From Granulicella aggregans (GTDB lineage: Bacteria > Acidobacteriota > Terriglobia > Terriglobales > Acidobacteriaceae): 64,000 nucleotides of DNA. Positions 33,666 through 40,748 of the stretch are shown in pieces; position 1 is the stretch's first letter; the number at the start of each line of letters is the position of its first letter. A program made the translations under genes and the position numbers. The notes beneath the pieces are model-generated. The model did no database searches. It saw only the letters and a program-made list of their open reading frames with translations, and had not been told where the DNA came from. The stretch is from contig NZ_JACHIP010000005.1 of NCBI RefSeq assembly GCF_014203275.1, positions 434,001 through 498,000 on the forward strand, in the 5' to 3' direction.

Positions 33666-34832
33666 CTAAACTGCAGGCTCTGGAACTCCGACCGACGCCA
33701 CGGTACTTCGGCGGCGATCGCTCTTCGCTGCGTAGAGCGCCTTGTCACATGCGCCGATCAGGTCTCCCCAGCTGGTCGTGGCACTGCCAGCCTGCGCACA
33801 GCCAAAGCTCGCGGAGATGCGCACCTCTTTCCCTTCAAAGGGAACCACGACCGCACGCAGGGCCTGATCGAGCGACCGCGCCGTCTCCCCCGCCACCTCT
33901 ACAGAGGTTCGCGGCAGCAGCGCAATGAACTCGTCCCCGCCCATCCTGCCGATAAAGTCGCTATGCCGCAGCCCCAGTTCAAGGCAGCGCGCCACCGCGA
34001 TCAACGTCGCATCGCCGCATGCGTGGCCGAAGGAGTCGTTGATTTGCTTGAAGTCATTCAAGTCGACCGCGATCGCCGAGGCAGGCGCATCCGGTGTCAT
34101 AGCGCCGAGAACCTTCTCGGCCGCGCGATCCATTGCCCGCCGGTTCAAAAGCCCCGTGAGTGGATCGGTCAGCGCCTGCACCGCGAGGTTGCCCCGCAGC
34201 AGTGACGCCGTCATCCATACGTAAGACACGATCGCTCCACACTGGAGGGCGGTGTTGATCAGTACCATCCAGACCAGGCCGCCATGGACCTTGAGATAAT
34301 CCTGGGGAACCGTCTGCGTGAGCACGGCGCTGATACGCCAGATATTCATCAGCCCAAGTCCGCCCAACATCAGTGCCATCGAAGCTGCCGCATGCGTGTC
34401 GCGGCGTTCCTTGCGTGCCACAAAGAAAGCTACGTGTGCCTGTTGCAGGCAAAGAATCACACTGTAAGCTAAGAGCCGCTTGTCCGTATCGGGATGAATC
34501 AACCCGTATTGCACCATCGTGACTATAGCGGCGGCGGCCAAAGCCAACTGAATGCGGATCTCGGTCAGCTTCGCTCCGAAGAACCGTGCCAGACAGATAA
34601 AGAGTGCGATGTAACCCGCCACCACAAACAGGTTGCCGCCGACAATCGAGAGCGCGTTGGGGATGTGGCCCCGCAACGCTATGAGCAGGGCACCTACAAA
34701 CAACAGCGCGTTATAGATCGAAAACCAATGGATGCCCTGGATTCCTTTGTGCATCCGCCCATTCACAACTGTCAGCAGCGTGTAAACCGCCAGCAGAACT
34801 GTGTGTTCGACATGTAGGGAGTGAATGTCCAT
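33666..34832 (-). CDS. Membrane diguanylate cyclase (GGDEF)
   Basis: 388 residues. The first 210 carry about six membrane helices, with no MASE1 or MHYT signature that I recognise. The GGDEF domain begins at about 220 (LTDPLTGLLNRRAMDRAAEKVL), with intact RMGGDEFIALLPR, so it should be an active cyclic di-GMP synthase. ACDKALYAAKSDRR is the conserved C-terminal helix. The gene is preceded by a large inverted repeat spanning a TATAAT hexamer (34833-34884), which suggests tight control. It is the second diguanylate cyclase in the window. Confidence 0.92.
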   Translation of the reverse strand: MDIHSLHVEHTVLLAVYTLLTVVNGRMHKGIQGIHWFSIYNALLFVGALLIALRGHIPNALSIVGGNLFVVAGYIALFICLARFFGAKLTEIRIQLALAAAAIVTMVQYGLIHPDTDKRLLAYSVILCLQQAHVAFFVARKERRDTHAAASMALMLGGLGLMNIWRISAVLTQTVPQDYLKVHGGLVWMVLINTALQCGAIVSYVWMTASLLRGNLAVQALTDPLTGLLNRRAMDRAAEKVLGAMTPDAPASAIAVDLNDFKQINDSFGHACGDATLIAVARCLELGLRHSDFIGRMGGDEFIALLPRTSVEVAGETARSLDQALRAVVVPFEGKEVRISASFGCAQAGSATTSWGDLIGACDKALYAAKSDRRRSTVASVGVPEPAV

Positions 34833-34884
34833 GGGCCTGACCTACTTCGAGTCGATTATATTGACCCGAAATAGGTCATGGCCC
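34833..34884 (-). promoter_or_regulatory. Inverted repeat around a TATAAT box in front of the diguanylate cyclase gene
   Basis: Arms TGACCTACTTCG (34838-34849) and CGAAATAGGTCA (34867-34878) are complementary apart from one base, and flanking GGGCC/GGCCC extends the pairing. Read on the minus strand, the centre contains TATAAT, about 25 bp before the start codon, and the promoter-distal arm holds the AGTAGGT that may be the ribosome site. It can act as a repressor operator or as an RNA hairpin. Confidence 0.5.
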
Positions 34885-34989
34885 GGACAAAAGAGGCTCA
34901 CGCATCCGCGACGCTACAACTTTGATGTAACAAGCTTGGCCTTCGTCAACCGGCGCGCCAGAGTATCAGAGGAAAAACCGGGATCGAGC

Positions 34990-36207
34990 TTACGGATTCA
35001 CCCGAACCATGACCACTCCGTGGCTGGGGACCTGTGCAGTGTAGTTTGCCGCGAACTTGCCCACGTCCTTCTTCGTCCAGAGGTCGCGAACGTTGGCCTT
35101 CAGCGCGGAAGGATAGCCGATGTCGCCCCAGTCTGCCGAGATCGATGCCGTCGACGGGCCGCGGTTCAACAGGATCACGGCGCGTCCACCATCTGCCAGT
35201 TGCTTCGACCATACCTCAAGATCGCCGCTCTTCTTCACCCGATGCCCTTGAATGCCCAGCGTATCCTGGTCCACCGCAATCACTTCCTTGTTCAGCAGGA
35301 TCTCTTTCGTGTCGGGAGACATGTTCGCGATATCGTTGCCTGCCAGCAGAGGAGCGGCCAGCAGCGCCCAGAGGCTGAAGTGGGAGCGATCTTCCTCCGA
35401 GCTCATCTTTCCATTGCCTACTTCCAGCATGTCGGGATCGTTCCAGTGCCCCGGCCCCGCATAGGAGTAGATCGGGTCAAGCAGGTCGATGATCTGAACC
35501 ACGCCATTCCCGCCCCAGTCCTTCTTGCAGTCCCAGCAATCCTGGATGTCGCCGGTCGAACGCCACATATTCCCCACCGGGCCAGCCCACAGCCACGGCT
35601 TGTTCGATCCCCACTCGCACAGCGAAAATAGAATCGGGTGGCCCGTCTTCTTTGCCGCGTCGGCCAGGGCGTCGCGCATCAGCGTGTAGGAGGACTCGGC
35701 GCTCTGCCCCGGCAAGGTGCTGCACCAGTCTTCTTTCAGGTAGTCGACGCCCCACTTCGCATACTGCAGCGCGTCCTGGTACTCATGGCCGATACTACCC
35801 GGCCGCTTGGCGCAGGTAAGCGTGCCCGCGTCGCTGTAGAGCCCGAACTTCAGTCCCTTCGAGTGGACATAGTCCGCAAGCGCCTTGATGCCCGAGGGAA
35901 AGTGGGCCGAGTCGACGACGATGTTGCCGTCGGCATCGCGCGAGCTCTGCCAGCAGTCATCGAGGTTCACATACTGGTAGCCGGCTTCCTTCATGCCGTT
36001 GCTTGCGATCGTGTCCGCCGATTCGCGGACGACCTTTTCGTTCAGACCGTCGCAGGCGAACTTGTTCCAGCTATTCCAGCCCATCGGCGGAGTCTTCGCC
36101 AGGCCGTTGTCCAGGGCTCGCGCGGGTGAAGGCATGAAAGCGATTACAAACGCGGCAACAAAAAGAACGACTCGTGCAGCTTTCGATAGCAGGCAGAACA
36201 CTCGCAT
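34990..36207 (-). CDS. Exported GH27 alpha-galactosidase
   Basis: 405 residues from the ATG at 36207, which begins a signal peptide ending at PSPARA; the frame is open to 36279. The mature protein starts NGLAKTPPMGWNSWNKF, typical of GH27. The nucleophile is Asp160 in YLKEDWC (family usually YLKYD) and the acid/base is Asp220 in RSTGDIQD. A small C-terminal beta domain follows (VWSKQLADGGRAVILLNRG). It removes terminal alpha-galactose from galactosides such as melibiose, raffinose or galactomannan. The TlpA-like gene lies upstream on the same strand after about 126 bp. It is probably monocistronic. Confidence 0.93.
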   Translation of the reverse strand: MRVFCLLSKAARVVLFVAAFVIAFMPSPARALDNGLAKTPPMGWNSWNKFACDGLNEKVVRESADTIASNGMKEAGYQYVNLDDCWQSSRDADGNIVVDSAHFPSGIKALADYVHSKGLKFGLYSDAGTLTCAKRPGSIGHEYQDALQYAKWGVDYLKEDWCSTLPGQSAESSYTLMRDALADAAKKTGHPILFSLCEWGSNKPWLWAGPVGNMWRSTGDIQDCWDCKKDWGGNGVVQIIDLLDPIYSYAGPGHWNDPDMLEVGNGKMSSEEDRSHFSLWALLAAPLLAGNDIANMSPDTKEILLNKEVIAVDQDTLGIQGHRVKKSGDLEVWSKQLADGGRAVILLNRGPSTASISADWGDIGYPSALKANVRDLWTKKDVGKFAANYTAQVPSHGVVMVRVNP

Positions 36208-36333
36208 GAAGACCCCAGATGAAAGATTGGCAGCTTGTTCTGATCGGAAGAGAGCTTCAATTCGCATCACTCGCAACACGACCAGAGGTCACCATACTAA
36301 GTTGTCAGGCACCCATTCGACAATCAGGTGGTT

Positions 36334-36879
36334 CTACCACTCCTCTTTATCGTTCTTCTGGACCACCTTGGGCTGCTTGCCCTGGCGTCCGCCCAGCAAC
36401 CAGTCCAGCCGGGTCCGGACATCCTTGTCCCGCGCCTCACCCTCGATCCGGCCGATCACGACTCCATGATCGTCAAGAATCAGCGTAGCGGGTACCAGGA
36501 CACCCAGGTCAAGCTCCTTCAAGCTGTCAGCAGTCGCGCCCTTCCAGACCGGAATCCTGAACGCTCGCTGGGCCACCACGCCTGGAATCTTCGGCTGGGT
36601 TTCCGTGTCGTCCAGCGCGATCGCAATGAAGGTCACGCCCTTGGCGCTGTACTCATCCGCCAGCTTCTGCAGCCGCGGCATCTCCTCGCGACAAGGGCCA
36701 CACCACGTCGCCCAGAAGTTCACCACGGCAACATGGCCTTCCAATTCAGCAAGGCTGTGCGTCGAACCATCGAGCGCAACATACTTCGACTCCGGGAGCC
36801 CGCTTCCCGCGGCTGGCGCGACTCCAGGGACTGCGAGGGACAACACGGACGACAAGACAGCAGCAGCAAAGATTTTCAT
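36334..36879 (-). CDS. TlpA-like periplasmic thioredoxin
   Basis: 181 residues from the ATG at 36879, which starts a signal peptide (MKIFAAAVLSSVLSLAVPG); the longer frame to 36978 lacks leader features. The redox site is Cys60-Gly-Pro-Cys63 in ATWCGPCREEMPRL. The order NFWATWC, the following PRLQKLADEYSAKGVTFIAIALDD and the late LVPATLILDDHG match the TlpA/ResA family. It probably reduces disulfides in the periplasm, for example during cytochrome c maturation. It is divergent from an outer-membrane barrel gene. Confidence 0.92.
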   Translation of the reverse strand: MKIFAAAVLSSVLSLAVPGVAPAAGSGLPESKYVALDGSTHSLAELEGHVAVVNFWATWCGPCREEMPRLQKLADEYSAKGVTFIAIALDDTETQPKIPGVVAQRAFRIPVWKGATADSLKELDLGVLVPATLILDDHGVVIGRIEGEARDKDVRTRLDWLLGGRQGKQPKVVQKNDKEEW

Positions 36880-36942
36880 GGGGCGCGCTCGATCTCTTCC
36901 TGATGGATGGCAAAACTCTATCTGTCGCGGAACACCACTGGC

Positions 36943-36960
36943 ATCCACCCAAAGGTGGAT
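36943..36960. promoter_or_regulatory. Inverted repeat in the TlpA / barrel divergent promoter region
   Basis: ATCCACC-CAAA-GGTGGAT is a perfect 7-bp inverted repeat midway between the two start codons (36879 and 37023). It could be an operator shared by both genes. The rest of the 143-bp interval shows no clear promoter consensus. Confidence 0.3.
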
Positions 36961-37022
36961 ACGAATATCCGCCTTCATCCCGATGGCCAGGCTTCCATCG
37001 AGTCGCCTACGATCTGGCGATC

Positions 37023-38111
37023 ATGAAAAATAGAGTTCTCCCCCTACTTCGAGGCCTTCCGCGTACCAACACGTTGCTGCTGACAATCCTCTGCGCTGGC
37101 GCGTCGACCAGCTTCGCGCACGCACAAGGATGCCTGGCCGCCCATACCAGCCAGCCCGTCATCTCCGCGCTGACGGACGACGGCCACGGCGGTTTCAATC
37201 GCAGCGGCCTCCACGGACTTACTGTCGAAGTCGACTGGCGATCCTACAGCTCCTTCCGCCACTTCAGCGGAGAAGTGGAGAATACGCAGCGCGCTGTCCT
37301 CAACACCCAGATCAAGAACCATCAGAACATCTACGAGATCAGTGCCTCCTATCAACTGACACCGCGCTGGTCCGTCAACGCCTTCGTTCCTGTCCTGCAG
37401 GGAACGCGTAATCAGAAGTATCCGCCGAATGGGATCTACGACATCGCTGGCATCGGCGATATGGTCGTCGGGGCGCAGGCATGGGTCTTCCGTCCCCCTA
37501 CGGAAAACGGCGGCAACATCGCCTTCAGCGCTGGATTGAAGCTGCCCACCGGCCTCAACAACGGCACAGGAACCGGCGTCCTTAAGGGCGTGACACAGAA
37601 GTACACGGCGGACCAATCCCTCCAACCGGGCGATGGCACGTGGGGATTCACTCTCGGGACCCAGGCTTACAAGACGACCTACTTCCGCACCACCGCGTAC
37701 TTCCAGGGCTCCTGGCTCTTCAATCCGGAAGATACCAACGGTGTTCCTACCTTCCGTTCGCAGCCGGGCGAAAACGTGATGTCCGCAACCGACCAGTACC
37801 TCTTCCGTGGAGGCCTCTCTCGCCACGTCCCCAAGGTTCGCGGCCTTGCAGCCAGCTTCGGAGGCCGCATGGAAGGCATCCCCGTCCGCGACGCCTTCGG
37901 CAAGAGTGATGGCTTCCGCCGGCCTGGGTACATCATCTCCATCGACCCGGGCATCCAGTATTCCTACCACCGTTCGATTCTCTCGGTGAACGGGCCATGG
38001 GCGATTCAACGCAACCGCCGTGCCTCGGTCACCGACCTCGCGCACGGGACACACGGCGATGCCGCCTTCGCCGACTACGCTCTCGTCGTCGGCCTCACGC
38101 ACTCGTTCTAA
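37023..38111 (+). CDS. Outer-membrane beta-barrel protein (Phenol_MetA_deg-like)
   Basis: 362 residues from the ATG at 37023, which opens a signal peptide ending AHAQ; the frame runs upstream to 36903. The mature part is a series of amphipathic strands ending in Phe (VVGLTHSF), as outer-membrane barrels do. The stretch SVNAFVPVLQGTR, YDIAGIGDMVVGAQAWVF and IAFSAGLKLPTG has the layout of the Phenol_MetA_deg family, whose members are thought to be transport channels. An N-terminal CLAAH segment could pair Cys only with another protein. Function is inferred and weak. Confidence 0.6.
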   Translation: MKNRVLPLLRGLPRTNTLLLTILCAGASTSFAHAQGCLAAHTSQPVISALTDDGHGGFNRSGLHGLTVEVDWRSYSSFRHFSGEVENTQRAVLNTQIKNHQNIYEISASYQLTPRWSVNAFVPVLQGTRNQKYPPNGIYDIAGIGDMVVGAQAWVFRPPTENGGNIAFSAGLKLPTGLNNGTGTGVLKGVTQKYTADQSLQPGDGTWGFTLGTQAYKTTYFRTTAYFQGSWLFNPEDTNGVPTFRSQPGENVMSATDQYLFRGGLSRHVPKVRGLAASFGGRMEGIPVRDAFGKSDGFRRPGYIISIDPGIQYSYHRSILSVNGPWAIQRNRRASVTDLAHGTHGDAAFADYALVVGLTHSF

Positions 38112-38130
38112 AGCAGCCCCGAACGAAACA

Positions 38131-38166
38131 AAACTCCCCGCAAAGCTTTGACTTTGCGGGGAGTTT
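38131..38166. terminator. Strong bidirectional terminator
   Basis: A perfect 15-bp stem (38131-38145 with 38152-38166) and 6-nt loop with A-rich and T-rich flanks stands between the barrel gene and the convergent GNAT gene. Confidence 0.88.
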
Positions 38167-38200
38167 TACATAAAGATTACGTTCGAAGTACACACGACTT

Positions 38201-38220
38201 AATGTTCCACGTGGAACATT
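38201..38220. other. parS-like centromere site (ParB-binding palindrome)
   Basis: AATGTTCCACGTGGAACATT is a perfect 20-bp palindrome and its 16-bp core fits the bacterial parS consensus TGTTnCACGTGnAACA. A half site TGTTCCACG follows at 38226-38234. It is intergenic, between a terminator and the stop of a GNAT gene. In characterised bacteria ParB loads on such sites near the replication origin. No parA or parB gene is in the window, so this would be a chromosomal site acting at a distance. Confidence 0.75.
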
Positions 38221-38291
38221 CGCCATGTTCCACGGCCTAGTTCACAGGATGGCACTCCACTGGAATTGCTGAAATGCCATTTTCCTGGCCT

Positions 38292-38822
38292 TTAAGCTCT
38301 TTTCGATGAATTAGCCCCGACCGCAAGCAGCTTCTCATAGCAGAAAAAGCGCAATCCTGGCCGAAACTCCAAACCGATCTCGCCGGACAGATCGTAGCCC
38401 AACTTCGGCATCAACCGCTGCATCACCTGATTGTGCGTATTCGTGTCTGCGCGAACCCGGTCGATTCCCTTCTCTTCAGCGACAACCTCAGCCTGCTGCA
38501 TCAGCGCGATAGCTACGCCACGCCCCTGAAACGCCGGATCCACCGCAAGTCGATGCACAACAATCGCTGGAACCTCAATATCCCATCCAGCCTGTACATA
38601 CTCCGGCGACTGCTCGGTAGTCAGCGCAACCACGCCCGCAAGGCAGCCATCGATCTCCGCGACCCACAGTTGCGACAACGCTATGTCCTGATCAAAAACC
38701 GCTGGATTAGGATACACATCGTCCCATTGCAGATTGCCGGAGGCACGCATCGGCGGCACCACTGCACGAACAATCTGCATGATCGCGGGAACGTCGCCGG
38801 TCTGGGCAAGCCGTATCCTCAT
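38292..38822 (-). CDS. GNAT-family N-acetyltransferase (second of a tandem pair)
   Basis: 176 residues. The acetyl-CoA-binding segment is VVHRLAVDPAFQGRGVAIALMQQAE (loop Q-G-R-G-V-A), followed by RVRADTNTHNQVMQRLMPKLGY, typical of GNAT motif B. The N-terminus MRIRLAQTGDVPAIMQIV is the usual first strand and helix. Its start overlaps the stop of the upstream GNAT gene by four bases, so both are co-translated. Acceptor unknown; small-molecule amine or protein targets are both possible. Confidence 0.9.
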   Translation of the reverse strand: MRIRLAQTGDVPAIMQIVRAVVPPMRASGNLQWDDVYPNPAVFDQDIALSQLWVAEIDGCLAGVVALTTEQSPEYVQAGWDIEVPAIVVHRLAVDPAFQGRGVAIALMQQAEVVAEEKGIDRVRADTNTHNQVMQRLMPKLGYDLSGEIGLEFRPGLRFFCYEKLLAVGANSSKRA

Positions 38823-39355
38823 TGCTCGTCCTTCTCACTCGCTTCGAGCGTCATCGTCATAAACACATCGGCGCGCGAGTAGTGCATATCTGGAAGGCTA
38901 TCAGGCGGCACATGCTTGAATCCTAGCGATTCATAGAGATGAACCGCGTTCTTTAGCCTGCTACTGCTGCCCAGGAAGAGCGATGCCGCTCCCCGCTGGC
39001 GCGCCTGCGCAATCGTGTATTCGAGCAGCTTACGGCCGATGCCAAAACCGCGCATCTTCGGCGCAACCGCCATCTTCGATAGCTCATAAACGCCATCGTT
39101 CATGGGGATCAGAGCCACGCAGCCAACCACCTCATCATCAGCCCAGACGAAGTAGATCTGGCCGCCCTTCGCAAGGATCATGTTCTCCGGATCGCCCAGC
39201 GTGGCGATGTCCTTTTCTTCAAGCGCGAAGAATCGCGTGATCCACTCCTCGTTCAAGGTGCGAAAAGGGGTTGCGTCTTCGCCAGTCTTCAGCGGTCTTA
39301 TCGTGATCTCCGGCGTTGCCGTCTGCACTGCTTCGAACTCGCTTATCGTCTGCAT
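38819..39355 (-). CDS. GNAT-family N-acetyltransferase (first of a tandem pair)
   Basis: 178 residues. GNAT motif A reads LSKMAVAPKMRGFGIGRKLLEYTIAQARQRG, with the R-G-F-G-I-G loop for the pyrophosphate of acetyl-CoA, then LYESLGFKHV. A 25-residue N-terminal extension precedes the domain. It is not close in sequence to its downstream partner, so the two are not a recent duplication. It is divergent from a LysR regulator with 83 bp between the starts, and such a regulator commonly controls its divergent neighbour. Confidence 0.9.
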   Translation of the reverse strand: MQTISEFEAVQTATPEITIRPLKTGEDATPFRTLNEEWITRFFALEEKDIATLGDPENMILAKGGQIYFVWADDEVVGCVALIPMNDGVYELSKMAVAPKMRGFGIGRKLLEYTIAQARQRGAASLFLGSSSRLKNAVHLYESLGFKHVPPDSLPDMHYSRADVFMTMTLEASEKDEQ

Positions 39356-39438
39356 GGTGCTTACCTCGTAGACAAATCTTCTCCGATCTCAAACCTAACG
39401 TCCAATATCTTGTTCAGCACGATTATGATCTTTCAGAT

Positions 39439-40332
39439 ATGGATCAGGATATCGAGCTTCGCCACCTTCGCTACTTCGTAGCCGTCGCCGAAGAGCTTCA
39501 CTTCGGGCGCGCAGCCGAGCGCCTGCATCTCTCGCAGCCGCCGCTCTCGCAACAGATTCGAAACCTCGAAGAGAGCCTTGGCTATCCGCTCTTCAAGCGG
39601 ACATCACGCTCCGTCGCTCTAACGACAGCGGGCGATGCCTTTCTGCTGCGTGCCCGGAGAACGCTCCGCAATCTACAGCGCGACATCGACGACACCCGCA
39701 GCATTGGCCGGGGCGAGGTCGGTGCGCTCAACGTAGGCTTCGTCGGATCGGGCATGCTGGCCATGCTGCCCTCGATCTTCAAGACTTACCGCGAGGCGTA
39801 CCCGAAGGTCCACCTGCGGTTGCACGAATCGTTCACCTCCCGGGTGGTGGAAGGCCTTGAAAATGGCTCGCTCGATGTAGGGATACTTCGTGACAGCGAT
39901 GCCACGGAAGGCCTGCAGATCAAGACCATCCTGACCGAGCCTTATGTCGCGGTGCTTCCACGCAATCATCGCTGTGCGGCACAGAAGAGCATCTCGCCAG
40001 CGATGCTGCGCGACGAACCCTTCGTCCACTATCCGCGCAGCGCCGGGGCACGGGCCTTCGACAAGCCGCTGAAGATCTTCGAGGAGTATGGCTTTCAGCC
40101 GCGCATCGCGCAGGAGGCCTCGCACTGGCTGACGATTCTCCGCCTCATCGGCGCAGGCTTCGGCATCTCCGTCGCTCCGGCGTGCGTCCGCCAGATTGCC
40201 TCGCCGGAGGTCGTCTGCCTGCCGCTACGGGGCGTGAAGGAGACGAGTCAGATAGAGCTGGCCTGGCTCGTCGGAGAGTCGCGACCGATTGTTGAAGCCT
40301 TCGCCCAGATCGCGGCGGGCCAGACCGGATGA
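39439..40332 (+). CDS. LysR-family transcriptional regulator
   Basis: 297 residues from the ATG at 39439, where the family N-terminus starts (ELRHLRYFVAVAEELHFGRAAERLHLSQPPLSQQIRNLEESLG contains the helix-turn-helix). The effector domain follows at about 90-295 and is of the common BenM/CatM-like class (GALNVGFVGSGMLAMLPSI, LHESFTSRVVEGLENGSLDVGIL). The frame is open upstream to 39316 but that part overlaps the divergent GNAT gene. It probably regulates the GNAT pair and itself from the 83-bp intergenic space, where a loose T-N11-A dyad (ATC...GAT, about 39409-39428) can be seen. The effector is unknown. Confidence 0.93.
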   Translation: MDQDIELRHLRYFVAVAEELHFGRAAERLHLSQPPLSQQIRNLEESLGYPLFKRTSRSVALTTAGDAFLLRARRTLRNLQRDIDDTRSIGRGEVGALNVGFVGSGMLAMLPSIFKTYREAYPKVHLRLHESFTSRVVEGLENGSLDVGILRDSDATEGLQIKTILTEPYVAVLPRNHRCAAQKSISPAMLRDEPFVHYPRSAGARAFDKPLKIFEEYGFQPRIAQEASHWLTILRLIGAGFGISVAPACVRQIASPEVVCLPLRGVKETSQIELAWLVGESRPIVEAFAQIAAGQTG

Positions 40333-40347
40333 TTGTAACCGCTGAGG

Positions 40348-40650
40348 TTACATAATCCGGAAGCGCTCCAGCATTAGCCGCTGAAAGCGTGGCTTCCAGA
40401 TCAGCTCATAGGCAAGCTCTTTGCCCGGAAACATGGCGAGGGCTGCCTTCTTGGTGTCGGCGATCATCTGCGAGGCGTCATCGATGGTCAGGGATGCGTC
40501 CTGCGCGATGACCTGCATCACCATGCTCATCATCATCTGCATCCGGCGGATGAGCTTCTGTTCTTCCTGCTGCTCCGCTATCTGTTCCGGGGTCGGCAAG
40601 ACGGCGCTCGCCACGATTGCTGCTTCAGGTGATCTCGATTCGTATGCCAT
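40348..40650 (-). CDS. Small helical protein of unknown function
   Basis: 100 residues, predicted mostly helical and soluble, with a Gln/Glu/Met-rich centre (EQQEEQKLIRRMQMMMSMVMQVI) and a C-terminal basic helix (FQRLMLERFRIM). No signal, Cys or recognisable domain. It converges with the LysR gene (15 bp between stops) and lies downstream of comEC-side sequence with 98 bp upstream. I do not recognise the family. Confidence 0.6.
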   Translation of the reverse strand: MAYESRSPEAAIVASAVLPTPEQIAEQQEEQKLIRRMQMMMSMVMQVIAQDASLTIDDASQMIADTKKAALAMFPGKELAYELIWKPRFQRLMLERFRIM

Positions 40651-40748
40651 GTCTATGTCTATCCTCCGGTCGTCATTTTGTGATGCCTGCCGTTAGATGG
40701 AGCTGTTCGCATTTCGATTCATACTGCCCTGCAAGCGTCCGCGCGCCT

